In this document: in pieces, positions 34,674 to 42,800 of the stretch
Layout of the letters: every line of letters starts with the position of its first letter
Position numbering within the stretch: the stretch's first letter is position 1
Assembly: GCA_963848205.1 (NCBI GenBank)
Contig: CAWKCV010000004.1
Coordinates: forward strand, 186,001-250,000
Direction of reading: 5' to 3'
From: BOG-908 sp963848205
GTDB taxonomy: Bacteria; Pseudomonadota; Alphaproteobacteria; Acetobacterales; Acetobacteraceae
DNA length: 64,000 nucleotides
Position numbers and translations under genes: made by a program
Notes under the pieces: model-generated
What the model saw: the letters and a program-made list of their open reading frames with translations, nothing else
The model's database searches: none
What the model was told of the DNA's origin: nothing

Positions 34674-35630
34674 TCAACGCACGCCGCCCGCCGCCCCAAA
34701 ACCATCGTGCGTATTCAACCAGATACCATGCGGCGACCGCCCCACCGCAATCCGCTCGATGCTCCCGGTCGAGGGATCGATCACCGCCACCGAATGCGCA
34801 AACCGCAACGATGCCCAGATCTTGCCATCGGGCGCGAAATCCAGATCGTCCGGCCCACCGGGCACCGACATCGTCCGCAACACCGCAAAACTCACCGGAT
34901 CGATCACCGTCAGCGTCGCATCCACCCGGTTTGTCGCATAAATCAGCTTGCCATCATGCGTCACGAACATCGTGTGCGCGCCGCGCCCCGTGGGCACCGT
35001 GCGCTCCACATGGCCATCGACCGGATCGACCACCGCAAAATGCGCCTCGCCCATGATACCCACCAGCAGATGCCCACGGTCCCACAACACCCCGGCCGGC
35101 GTCCGCCCCACCTTGGTATTCCACAACACCCGCCCGCTCGCCGTCTCGATCGCCACAAGCCGGTCGCTACCCTGCAGGCTCACGAACACCACGCTCGAAT
35201 CCGGCGCATAATTCATGTGGCTCGGCAGGCTGCGCGCCGGTATCCGGTGCAGCAGCTTCAAGGTCGCCGCGTCGTAGATATCGATCTGCGCCCGCGCTAA
35301 TCCGGCAATCGTCAGGAATTTCCCGTCCGGACTGAACTGCAGCTGATACGGATCGCTGATCACCGCCTGCCGCTGCACCGCCCCGGTCCTGGGATCGAGA
35401 AAGAACAGCGTGTTGCCGGTCGTGTCGCCGATCACCAGCGACTTGCCGTCCGGCGTCAGCGCCATGTGATGCGGCTCGCGCAGCAGCGGCACGCGGCGCA
35501 GCTCCCGCCTGCTATCCACATCCAGCAGGCTCACGCTGGCATCGTTCGAATTGATCACGAATGCCAAGCCGCCCGCGCGCGCCAGTCCAGGCAACACGAG
35601 CATTGCGAGCAGCGCTAACCTGAACAACAT
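34674..35630 (-). CDS. YVTN-family beta-propeller protein, exported
   Basis: 318 residues. The signal peptide is MLFRLALLAMLVLPGLARA. It has about seven blades of the YVTN/NHL kind, each with a DG(K) turn such as ALTPDGKSLVIGDT, QFSPDGKFLTIAG, FVTHDGKLIYATN and FAPDGKIWASLRF. Such proteins fold into a propeller in the periplasm. Related ones accompany c-type cytochrome or quinoprotein systems, but no such partner is present here. It is preceded by a composite family A repeat. Confidence 0.85.
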   Translation of the reverse strand: MLFRLALLAMLVLPGLARAGGLAFVINSNDASVSLLDVDSRRELRRVPLLREPHHMALTPDGKSLVIGDTTGNTLFFLDPRTGAVQRQAVISDPYQLQFSPDGKFLTIAGLARAQIDIYDAATLKLLHRIPARSLPSHMNYAPDSSVVFVSLQGSDRLVAIETASGRVLWNTKVGRTPAGVLWDRGHLLVGIMGEAHFAVVDPVDGHVERTVPTGRGAHTMFVTHDGKLIYATNRVDATLTVIDPVSFAVLRTMSVPGGPDDLDFAPDGKIWASLRFAHSVAVIDPSTGSIERIAVGRSPHGIWLNTHDGFGAAGGVR

Positions 35631-35693
35631 CCTGCCGTGCTCCGAAATCCTCGAACCTGATAGGCTGATTCGCGCCTACGCGGGTAGAGCACG

Positions 35694-35821
35694 GCAAGCA
35701 GTCGTTTTTCGACAAAAAGAACCACAAAAATCTTGCGAAGCTGTCGCGTGCTCGCCGCAAGCATCGCGACAGCGGAACAAAAGTCTTTTGCCTCCTTTCT
35801 TCAGAAAAGGAGGCCTGCCTT
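35694..35821. repeat. Composite family A element: two arms around a second hairpin
   Basis: GCAAGCAGTCGTTTTTCGAC then AAAAAGAACC on the left; AAAAGTCTTTTGCCTCC, TTTCTTC, AGAAAAGGAGGCC on the right. Between them is the hairpin GCTGTCGCGTGC, loop, GCATCGCGACAGC. Same architecture as 22311-22431. Confidence 0.85.
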
Positions 35822-35898
35822 CACAGCACGTGAAACACATAAAGCAGAATGATGATCGGGATAGGAATTCCCAAAAACCAGAGAAGTGCGCCGCGCAT
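35821..35898 (-). CDS. 25-residue membrane protein
   Basis: Minus-strand ATG 35898 to TGA 35821 encodes MRGALLWFLGIPIP followed by IIILLYVFHVL. It is one hydrophobic helix with a conserved-looking GIPIP turn and a single N-terminal Arg. The pattern, including IPIP and the aliphatic run, matches small unannotated membrane proteins that I recall from other proteobacteria. It is too short for usual gene finders. It lies between coq9 and a composite repeat. On the mRNA side GAGGGC is about 10 bases before the ATG. Confidence 0.6.
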   Translation of the reverse strand: MRGALLWFLGIPIPIIILLYVFHVL

Positions 35899-35953
35899 GA
35901 CCTGAAGCCCTCATTTCGTGATGGACCGGAAACGTCCCGCCCCAATCCCGGTT

Positions 35954-36520
35954 TCAGGCCGCAAACCGCGCCCGCAGCTTGCCGATCTGCGCCACTCCCG
36001 CCAACCGCCGATCCAGGAAAGCCTCCAGCTCCGCCGGCGTCCGCTCCCGCGCCAGCCAGTACAGCAGCGTGCTCGTGTAAACCCCGCCCAGCAGCGCCCG
36101 CTTCGAATACCAGTTCCAGTCCGAACTCGTGTCGCCCGCCGCGAACCAGATCGTATCCACCGTGCGCGCCGCTGTCCGCATCGCCGCACCCACATTGCCC
36201 GGCTGCGTCAACACCGCCAACCCGCGACGCACCGCCACCCGATACGGCGCCGCCTGCTCCAGCCGCGCCAAAATTAACGACCGCACCCGCCGGCTCGGCC
36301 GTTCGCCCGCCACCGCCGTCGAAAGCGCCGCCATGTCCCGGTCCGCCATGTCGATATAGGCCGCCACCATATCCGCCGCGCCGCCCGGAAATAGCAGGTC
36401 CGCGTCGGCACCCGCCCCCTCGCGCAGCGCCGCCCGCGTCCAACCCATCTCCGCCACGTGCGGCAGCATCGCGCGGATCGCCGCATCGCGCGCCGCCAAG
36501 CGGTCGTATTGCTCCGTCAT
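35954..36520 (-). CDS. coq9: COQ9 family protein
   Basis: 188 residues from ATG 36520 (MTEQYDRLAARDAAIRAMLP). The N-terminal half is TetR-like and helical. The C-terminal COQ9 domain contains TVDTIWFAAGDTSSDWNWYSKRALLGGVY, the lipid-binding core of the family. COQ9 assists ubiquinone biosynthesis with COQ7. The gene starts with an ATGA overlap on the upstream deformylase. Confidence 0.9.
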   Translation of the reverse strand: MTEQYDRLAARDAAIRAMLPHVAEMGWTRAALREGAGADADLLFPGGAADMVAAYIDMADRDMAALSTAVAGERPSRRVRSLILARLEQAAPYRVAVRRGLAVLTQPGNVGAAMRTAARTVDTIWFAAGDTSSDWNWYSKRALLGGVYTSTLLYWLARERTPAELEAFLDRRLAGVAQIGKLRARFAA

Positions 36521-37041
36521 CCTGCGTCGCCTTCCACCCGGTTCATCTCCTCGATAAACCCAAATAGGCGCATATCGGTCATCCGCATCGGATACAGCAC
36601 GCCATCCAGATGGTCGTATTCGTGCTGCACCACGTTGGCCACCAGCCCGTCCACCTCGCCGCCGACGGCCGCCCCGTCGCAATCCACCCCGGCATACCGT
36701 ATCCGCACCGCCCGCGGCACCACGCCGCGCATCCCCGGTATCGAGAGGCACCCTTCCGGCCGTAACGCCACCTCGTCGCCCAAAGGCTCCCAAGTCGGGT
36801 TTATCACCACCCGCGGCGCCACCGCCGCCGCGCCGCCCCGCCCCGCCGGCACATGAAACACGAACAGCCGCCACGGCACATGCACCTGCGGCGCCGCCAG
36901 CCCGATTCCCGGCGCATCCAGCATCGTCTCGATCATGTCGCCCACCAGCCGGCGCACCTCGGCCGCCCCCGGATCGGCCACCTCCGCCGCCCGCTCCCAC
37001 AAAACCGGATGCCCCATCCGTGCAATCTTCAACAGCGCCAT
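36517..37041 (-). CDS. def: Second peptide deformylase
   Basis: 174 residues from MALLKIARMGHPVLWERA; nine more codons upstream are open but look like leader. All motifs are intact: GIGLAAPQ, EGCLSIP and HEYDHLDG. It should therefore be an active metalloenzyme, not a degenerate paralogue. Sequence differs considerably from the def-fmt copy at 3041-3565. Translation is coupled to coq9 by a 4-base overlap. Confidence 0.92.
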   Translation of the reverse strand: MALLKIARMGHPVLWERAAEVADPGAAEVRRLVGDMIETMLDAPGIGLAAPQVHVPWRLFVFHVPAGRGGAAAVAPRVVINPTWEPLGDEVALRPEGCLSIPGMRGVVPRAVRIRYAGVDCDGAAVGGEVDGLVANVVQHEYDHLDGVLYPMRMTDMRLFGFIEEMNRVEGDAG

Positions 37042-37070
37042 AACCCACCCCACCAGCAGAAGCGCCAAAG

Positions 37071-37119
37071 AGCAAAAGCTTTCTGGTCCTTTTTTTCAAA
37101 AAACGACCGCTTGCCTTTT
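37071..37119 (-). repeat. Family A palindromic repeat (minus orientation)
   Basis: GAGCAAAAGCTTTCTGGTCC, T-run, CAAAAAACGACCGCTTGCC. It lies upstream of the deformylase, in the divergent gap to rpsU. Confidence 0.85.
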
Positions 37120-37218
37120 GCTTTACCCTTCTCGCGTGTTATGCGTCCGCTTCGCCCGGCGTCCCGCCGGCGCATCAACACGTTCACCGCCCGGCCATAT
37201 GAAGGAGTAGGCGACCAA

Positions 37219-37422
37219 GTGCAGGTTCTCGTCCGTGACAACAACGTCGATCAGGCGCTCAAGGCGCTGAAGAAGAAGATGCAGCGCGAAGGCATCTTCC
37301 GCGAGATGAAGCTCCGTCGCCACTTCGAAAAGCCGTCCGAGCGTCGCGCCCGCGAAGCCGCCGAAGCCGTCCGCCGCGCCCGCAAGATGGAGCGCAAGCG
37401 CCTGGAGCGCGAAGGCTTCTAA
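37219..37422 (+). CDS. rpsU: 30S ribosomal protein S21
   Basis: 67 residues from GTG 37219, with GAAGGAG upstream. Sequence MQVLVRDNNVDQALKALKKK, then REGIFREMKLRRHFEKPSE and an Arg/Lys-rich C-terminal helix, typical of S21, which helps start translation on the 30S subunit. An intrinsic terminator follows. Confidence 0.95.
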   Translation: MQVLVRDNNVDQALKALKKKMQREGIFREMKLRRHFEKPSERRAREAAEAVRRARKMERKRLEREGF

Positions 37423-37450
37423 CCCCGCCTATCCTATCGACCTGCCTACA

Positions 37451-37482
37451 AAGCGCGCGGCCCACCGGCCTCGCGCTTTTTT
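37451..37482 (+). terminator. Intrinsic terminator of rpsU
   Basis: AAGCGCG (37451-37457) pairs with CGCGCTT (37472-37478), with inner GGCC/GGCC pairing, followed by TTTT. Confidence 0.8.
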
Positions 37483-37621
37483 GTTGCCAGCGCCAGCCAT
37501 CACACCTCTGTCGAAATCGTATGCCGCTCCCAAAGAAACCCACGCCTTCGAAACGGGTTTGTGCACCAGCGTCCTAGGCCACCGCCGCGGGTCGCGCCGT
37601 CGCTTCGAAGGAGCCTGCCCG

Positions 37622-38674
37622 ATGCGCATCGCCCAGATTGCCCCTCTACATGAGGCCGTTCCCCCCAAGCTCTACGGCGGCACCGAGCGCGTCGTCTCCT
37701 GGCTCACCGAGGAGCTCGTCGCCGAGGGTCACGATGTCACCCTCTTCGCCAGCGGCGACAGCATCACCACAGCCCGCCTCGAACCCGTCTGGCCACGCGC
37801 CCTGCGTCTCGACCCCTCCATCCGCGACCCGATCGCTCCCCACATGCTGATGATGGAAGAAGTTGCCCGCCAGGCCGCCGACTTCGACGTCCTGCATTTC
37901 CACATGGACTACTGGTCGTTCAGCCTGTTCTCCCGCCAGCGCACCCCCTTCGTCACCACCCTGCACGGCCGCCTGGACCTCCCCGAACTGCAGCCCGTCT
38001 TCGAACGCTTCCCGAAAATCCCCGTCGTCTCCATCAGCGACTCGCAGCGCCGCCCGCTCCCACAAGCCAATTTCGTGCAAACCGTCCTGCACGGCCTGCC
38101 CGACACGCTGCTCACCCCCCAGGCCGTCACCCCCAGCTATCTCGCCTTCCTCGGCCGCATCGCCCCCGAAAAGCGCCCCGACCGCGCCATCCGCATCGCG
38201 CGCGCCGCCGGCATCCCGCTCAAGATGGCCGCCAAGGTCGATCGTGCCGACCAGGAATACTACGACAACATCATCAAGCCGATGATCGCTGAAGGCGGCG
38301 TCGAGATGATCGGCGAAATCGGCGACCGCGACAAACCCGCCTTCCTCTCCGGCGCCCACGCTCTGCTCATGCCGATCGACTGGCCCGAACCGTTCGGCCT
38401 GGTGATGATCGAAGCGCTCGCCTGCGGCACCCCGGTCATCGCCTTCAACCGCGGCTCGGTCCCGGAAATCATCGAAAACGGCCTCACCGGCTACATCGTC
38501 GAAGACGAAACCAGCGCCATCGCCGCCGTCCAGCGGCTGGGCCAGCTGTCGCGAATCCGCGTGCGCGAACGCTTCGAGCAACGCTTCACCGCCCGCCGCA
38601 TGGCCGAGGACTACCTGCGCTGCTACCGCGCGCTCGGCGCCGCCGAACGCCCGGCTCTCCGCGTCGTGCGTTGA
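37622..38674 (+). CDS. Glycosyltransferase family 4 protein
   Basis: 350 residues starting MRIAQIAPLHEAVPPKLYGG. It is a GT-B fold enzyme: N-terminal Rossmann domain (GGTERVVSWLTEELVAEGHD), then FLGRIAPEKRPDRAIRIA at the start of the nucleotide-binding domain, and EPFGLVMIEALACGTPVIAF with the EX7E motif. Donor and acceptor are not identifiable; the closest known type is the alphaproteobacterial GT4 group annotated as UDP-sugar transferases. The frame is open upstream, but ATG 37622 has AAGGAG nearby (37610-37615). Monocistronic. Confidence 0.88.
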   Translation: MRIAQIAPLHEAVPPKLYGGTERVVSWLTEELVAEGHDVTLFASGDSITTARLEPVWPRALRLDPSIRDPIAPHMLMMEEVARQAADFDVLHFHMDYWSFSLFSRQRTPFVTTLHGRLDLPELQPVFERFPKIPVVSISDSQRRPLPQANFVQTVLHGLPDTLLTPQAVTPSYLAFLGRIAPEKRPDRAIRIARAAGIPLKMAAKVDRADQEYYDNIIKPMIAEGGVEMIGEIGDRDKPAFLSGAHALLMPIDWPEPFGLVMIEALACGTPVIAFNRGSVPEIIENGLTGYIVEDETSAIAAVQRLGQLSRIRVRERFEQRFTARRMAEDYLRCYRALGAAERPALRVVR

Positions 38675-38682
38675 TCTTGAAA

Positions 38683-38717
38683 CTCACCCTAGCGTAACGT
38701 CGTTAACCTAGGGTGAG
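38683..38717 (+). terminator. Hairpin after the glycosyltransferase gene
   Basis: Perfect arms CTCACCCTAG (38683-38692) and CTAGGGTGAG (38708-38717) with TAACG/GTTA pairing in the loop. No T-run follows; a family A element starts at once. Confidence 0.55.
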
Positions 38718-38723
38718 GGTTCA

Positions 38724-38857
38724 GGAAGTAAATAGTCCTTTTTTGAAAAAAAGGACCAAAAAACTTTTGATCCTTTGCAGCGGCGGCTCACGACCGGCGT
38801 ACGCCAGTTCTAAAAGTTTTTTGGTCCTTTTTTTCAAAAAGGGACTACTTCCTTCAG
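38724..38857. repeat. Inverted pair of family A repeats
   Basis: Plus arm AAATAGTCC, T-run, A-run, GGACCAAAAAACTTTTG and minus arm CTAAAAGTTTTTTGGTCC ... GGGACTACTTCC face each other across about 50 bases (GCAGCGGCGGCTCACGACC...). The pair fills the gap before the P450 gene. Confidence 0.88.
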
Positions 38858-38867
38858 GATCAAACCC

Positions 38868-40214
38868 ATGAACACCGAAGTCATAACCCCAACCTTCCTC
38901 GGCACCCTCCGCACGCTCCGCACCCTCGTGCGCAACCCGATGGAAGCCTGGCCCCTCGCGGTTTACAGCGAGCCGATGGTCGTTACCCACATGCTGGGCC
39001 GCAACACCATCTTCCTCTCCGACCCCGACCTCGTCCAACAGGTCCTCGTCGACGACGCCGACAGCTTCATCAAGGCCGAACCCATGCGCCGCGCCCTCGA
39101 GCCGGCCTTGGGAAAAGGCATCCTCACCGCGGAAGGCGCGCGCTGGCGCCTGCAACGCCGCGTCGCCGCCCCCGTCTTCCGCCCCGCCCACGTCAACGCC
39201 TTCCTCCCCGCCATGATCACCGCCTCACGCGCCACGCGCGACGCCTGGCTGGCGCTGCCCCCCGGCGCCCCGCTGGAAGTCACCAGCGAAATGATGCACC
39301 TCACCTTCGAAATCATCCTCGAGACCATGCTCTCCGGCCGCGGCGATACCGACGTCGCACGCGTCGAACGCAGCATCCGCGACTTCCTCGAAGCCACCTC
39401 CTGGACCACCGCCCTCTCCGCCCTCGGCGCCCCCACCTGGACCCCCTTCCCGGGCAAATTCCAGGCCGACCGCGGCGGCGCCTATCTTCGCCAGACCGTC
39501 AGCGACCGCATCGCCGAACGCCGCCAGACCGGCGAACGACGCGACGACCTGCTCTCCCTCATGCTCGACGCGAAAGACCCGGAAACCGGCGAAGGTCTCA
39601 ACGACGACGACGTGCGCGACAACATCATCACCTTCATCGGCGCCGGCCACGAAACCACCGCGCTCGCACTCACCTGGACCTTCTTCCTGCTCTCCCGCCA
39701 CCCCGAAATCGAACAGCGCGTGCTCGCCGAAATCGCCGAAGTCACCGGCGGCGCCCCGCTAGAAGCCGACAAGGTCGCGTCCCTCACCTACACCCGCCAG
39801 GTCATCCAGGAATCCATGCGCGTCTACCCGCCCGTCGCCATGGTCGTCCGCCAATCCACCCGAAACCTCACCATCGGCGGCCGAGAAATCACCCCCGCCG
39901 ACAACGTCTTCATCCCCATCTACGCCATCCACCACCACACCAACCTGTGGCCCAACCCCGAGCTGTTCGACCCCGACCGCTTCACCTCAGAAGCCGTCAA
40001 ATCCCGCCATCGCTGGTCCTACCTCCCCTTCGGCGCCGGCCCCCGCATCTGCATCGGCATGGGCTTCGCCCTCTTGGAAAGCGCCGCCATCCTCGGCACC
40101 CTCCTCCCCCACCTCCACCTCGCCGCCGACCCGGCATTCAAGCCAACACCAAAGCTGCGCGTGACGATGCGCCCGACGGAGGGCATGCCGATGACTGTGT
40201 CGAAACGGGTTTAA
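38868..40214 (+). CDS. Cytochrome P450
   Basis: 448 residues, soluble. I-helix IGAGHETTALAL (acid/Thr oxygen-activation site), K-helix ESMR and heme-binding FGAGPRICIG with Cys395 as the axial ligand. The overall type is CYP102/CYP4-like class II, with HPEIEQRVLAEI and VYPPVAMVVRQ, and no fused reductase. Redox partners are not adjacent. The substrate is unknown; fatty acids or terpenoids are common for relatives. It is flanked by family A repeats on both sides. Confidence 0.93.
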   Translation: MNTEVITPTFLGTLRTLRTLVRNPMEAWPLAVYSEPMVVTHMLGRNTIFLSDPDLVQQVLVDDADSFIKAEPMRRALEPALGKGILTAEGARWRLQRRVAAPVFRPAHVNAFLPAMITASRATRDAWLALPPGAPLEVTSEMMHLTFEIILETMLSGRGDTDVARVERSIRDFLEATSWTTALSALGAPTWTPFPGKFQADRGGAYLRQTVSDRIAERRQTGERRDDLLSLMLDAKDPETGEGLNDDDVRDNIITFIGAGHETTALALTWTFFLLSRHPEIEQRVLAEIAEVTGGAPLEADKVASLTYTRQVIQESMRVYPPVAMVVRQSTRNLTIGGREITPADNVFIPIYAIHHHTNLWPNPELFDPDRFTSEAVKSRHRWSYLPFGAGPRICIGMGFALLESAAILGTLLPHLHLAADPAFKPTPKLRVTMRPTEGMPMTVSKRV

Positions 40215-40226
40215 GGAAGCGGAGGA

Positions 40227-40266
40227 AGGAAGCAGTCCTTTTTGAAAAAAAGGACCAAAAAACTTG
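40227..40266 (+). repeat. Family A palindromic repeat
   Basis: GGAAGCAGTCC, T-run, G, A-run, GGACCAAAAAACTTGGG, just after the P450 stop codon. Confidence 0.85.
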
Positions 40267-40716
40267 GGGCTGACCTAGCTAACCATGTGATAAGTGGCTT
40301 ACCGGCGCCAGACACTTGACGGTCGCTTGGCAAACCTTTCACCCACCCGAACCCGACCGCCCCAAAGAGAAGGCAGACGGATCAATACTTCACCCTTATC
40401 CAGGCCGGCCTAGATCGTTTGTATCGTCTAACGTGATAGTTACGTGCAAATAGTGACGTATGCCGCCATATTTCTTGATGCTGACATAATCTATGGCCCT
40501 AGCTGCAGGCCATCATCCCCAAATTGACGAACGATACGGGCTTTGCTTGCTGCGATAATGTCGAGACGGCCGCCGTTTTCGGACTGGATGCGTGCTATGC
40601 AATTGAGCGTCTCTGGAGAGAGCACATCCACAGAGAGATCGACGTCACAAATCTTCTGACCCATTCAAACGAGCTAAATGCCGATCCGCATCGACAATTG
40701 ATGCGGGCAACGCTTG
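40267..40716. other. Gene-poor AT-richer stretch
   Basis: About 450 bases clearly less GC-rich than the flanks. A plus-strand frame of 97 codons (40524-40817) exists, but it runs over the opposite gene at 40717 and has no ribosome site, so I do not call it. Nothing else recognised. Confidence 0.5.
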
Positions 40717-41115
40717 CTACAAGTGTAGAACACCAGACGCATCAGCGAGTATTCGTGTCAATTCATTTTCCAGATTTTTCAGAACAATGTCGTCTACTGG
40801 CGAACCAGACGTTCTAAAAATAGAGACATGATACGTTGAAAATCCATTTGGATTCGATACCAATACTCTTACGTCCTCCCTCCACAACTGAACCGCATAA
40901 TGATCATCATTTGCACCAAATCTCGCTATCCTTATTGCAAATCTCTCGTGGTCACCAAACCCTTTTAAACTATCTAAGAAAGTTTGAACCTTCTCGGAGG
41001 TGAGATCTGCTTTCTCTGACCATAATGCCTTTTGCGACATAGGCGTCTCTGCCATTCCGTGTGTGAAAAGAGCAGCAACTACAAAAACTATGAGAGGGCG
41101 GTGAGATACTCGCAT
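40717..41115 (-). CDS. Small secreted protein of unknown function
   Basis: 132 residues from ATG 41115. The signal peptide is MRVSHRPLIVFVVAALFTHG, cleaved near GMA-ETP. The mature domain is mixed alpha/beta and polar (SEKVQTFLDSLKGFGDHERF, DDHYAVQLWREDVRVLVSN, then DDIVLKNLENELTRILADA). Codon use is less GC-biased than the core genes, consistent with acquisition from elsewhere. No family recognised and no clear operon partner. Confidence 0.65.
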   Translation of the reverse strand: MRVSHRPLIVFVVAALFTHGMAETPMSQKALWSEKADLTSEKVQTFLDSLKGFGDHERFAIRIARFGANDDHYAVQLWREDVRVLVSNPNGFSTYHVSIFRTSGSPVDDIVLKNLENELTRILADASGVLHL

Positions 41116-41190
41116 TTGGTGATCCTTGTTGAGATTAATCAATTCACCTGGGTCCAGGATGCCCGGCAAGATATCTACTCAGACCAGCAA

Positions 41191-41211
41191 GTAGGATGGG
41201 CGAAACCCATC
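41191..41211 (+). repeat. REP palindrome (RAYT type)
   Basis: GTAG followed by arms GATGGG and CCCATC. One of two REPs bracketing the gene at 41391-41912. Confidence 0.75.
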
Positions 41212-41390
41212 GTTCCCCATCTCCGCGGCAGCCCAAATGCCTGCTCCAACTTCCAACGCCGAACTACGCCGAACTTACGCCAGCAACAACACCTCTCAAC
41301 CTGCTTGATAAAACTTAACTGCCCCCCCAATACGGCAACCTGCCGCCAACCTCATCGACGACCTGCAACAAATCCCATACCGTCCAACCC

Positions 41391-41912
41391 ATGCCCGCAC
41401 TCCAACACTACGTCGCACTCTACCCAATGGCCCCCTACGGCGGACTCTTCGTCGCAAGCGTCGGCCTGTGCGTCGTAATCGGCGCCCTGCTGCCAAAATA
41501 CCGCATGATACTCGTATGGGCCGGCTTCGCACTCGGATCCCTCGCAATCACGCTCGCCGCCCCAGCACTGCCGCACGGAAAAACCCCGCCCAGCACGTTC
41601 CAGATCGGCTCGTTCATTCTCGCCATCGCCCTCGAAATCGCCGCCTTCCGCTACGCAATGCCAATCGCCCGCCGCCACAGCGAACGCGCCATGCTCGCCG
41701 CCACACTCGGCATCGTCGGCTTGCACTTCTTCGTCATGCTCCCCGCCTTCGGCATACTGATCGGCATCCTCGCCGCCCTGTGCACGCTCAACGCCGCCGT
41801 CCTCTGGCGCCTCCCAAATTACCCCCCAAACCCCGCCTGGCTCATCGACGGCTGCCTCAAACTCACACTCGGCCTGCTCATGCTATCCACGGCCGCCACC
41901 ATAAATCCGTAG
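41391..41912 (+). CDS. Multi-pass membrane protein of unknown function
   Basis: 173 residues starting MPALQHYVALYPMAPYGG. Five or six transmembrane segments, for example LFVASVGLCVVIGALL, MILVWAGFALGSLAITLA, SFILAIALEIAAFRYA, MLAATLGIVGLHFFVML and LIGILAALCTLNAAVLW. The pattern resembles the DUF6609-type small membrane proteins, which is not certain. Its TAG stop codon is the GTAG of a REP palindrome, so the REP forms the gene end. A REP also lies 180 bp upstream. Confidence 0.68.
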   Translation: MPALQHYVALYPMAPYGGLFVASVGLCVVIGALLPKYRMILVWAGFALGSLAITLAAPALPHGKTPPSTFQIGSFILAIALEIAAFRYAMPIARRHSERAMLAATLGIVGLHFFVMLPAFGILIGILAALCTLNAAVLWRLPNYPPNPAWLIDGCLKLTLGLLMLSTAATINP

Positions 41913-41929
41913 GATGGGTGAAACCCATC
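41909..41929 (+). repeat. REP palindrome supplying a stop codon
   Basis: GTAG plus arms GATGGG/CCCATC. TAG at 41910-41912 ends the membrane-protein gene, and the REP's last bases meet the end of the opposite sulfotransferase frame. Confidence 0.78.
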
Positions 41930-42650
41930 AATCCCCCACCCCCAACGCCCCCAGCAACGGCCCCAGATACTCCGCACCCCCCCCCGCCCGCCCCACCGAC
42001 CCGCGATAAATCGGCTCACGTACCTGGTTCACGCTCGCCGTCCGCACCGCCCGCTCCGTCCGGTAAAACTTTATGCACGCCGGCGACCAGTCGAGCCCCA
42101 GAAAATCCACAAGCCGCCGCGCCTGCCCCTCCAGATCGTCGACCACATCCTCATACTGCACTTCGATGAAATGCGACGCCGGCAACACCCCGCGCCAATG
42201 CGCCATCAGCGCCTGGCAATCCACATGGAACCGCCCAAGCTCCCTCTGGTCGTACGAGAACAACTGCTCCCGCTTGAACAACTTGCTATAAGACGACAGG
42301 CAAGTATCGCCCGGATCGCGCCGGCAATGGATGATCCGCGCATCCGGCAACATCAGCCGTATCAGCCCGGCATACAGAAAATTCGCCGGCATCTTGTCGA
42401 CCACGAAGCGATGCTCGGCACCCATCCGCGCACCAAATCGACGCTGCACCGTCCCCACATAATCCGCACCCAACCGCCCAAGCGCCTCACCCGGCAGCCC
42501 ATCCACGAACCCCGGATACTCGCCAACACCCCTGGTCAGATCACCGACAAAACTCAGCTCCCCCGCCCCGAACACCGCCGGATGCGACGCCAGAACCGTA
42601 ATCAAGGGCTGCATCCGCGCCCGCGACTGATCGGAAGAGAAGTATGACAA
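41928..42650 (-). pseudogene. Sulfotransferase remnant lacking the PAPS P-loop
   Basis: 240 codons (TTG start at 42650) homologous to the C-terminal sulfotransferase domain of TPR-sulfotransferases: ASHPAVFGAGEL, the 3'-phosphate site IIHCRRDPGDTCLSSY, FSYDQRELGRFH and VQYEDVVDDLEGQARRLVDF. The 5'-phosphosulfate loop (usually GMPRSGTTLVEQ) should stand directly before ASHP; instead the sequence reads RARMQPLITVL, and an in-frame stop lies just upstream. The TPR half is also missing. It is therefore most likely a 5'-truncated, inactive gene. Confidence 0.7.
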
Positions 42651-42800
42651 ACAGGAAGATCAATACGCATCACCCCGGACAAGTTGCTCTCGCCAGCCAT
42701 GACAGCCTGGCTGTGACGGGCGCTGGTTTTTATAGTGTCGGCGAGCAGCACGGCCGTGACAGATAGCGGCCCGACAGAGATCCCGCCGCGCATCCGCCGC

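Noticed and set aside
40524..40817. A 97-codon plus-strand frame before the small secreted-protein gene.
   Set aside because: It overlaps the better-supported minus-strand gene by about 100 bp and has no ribosome site.
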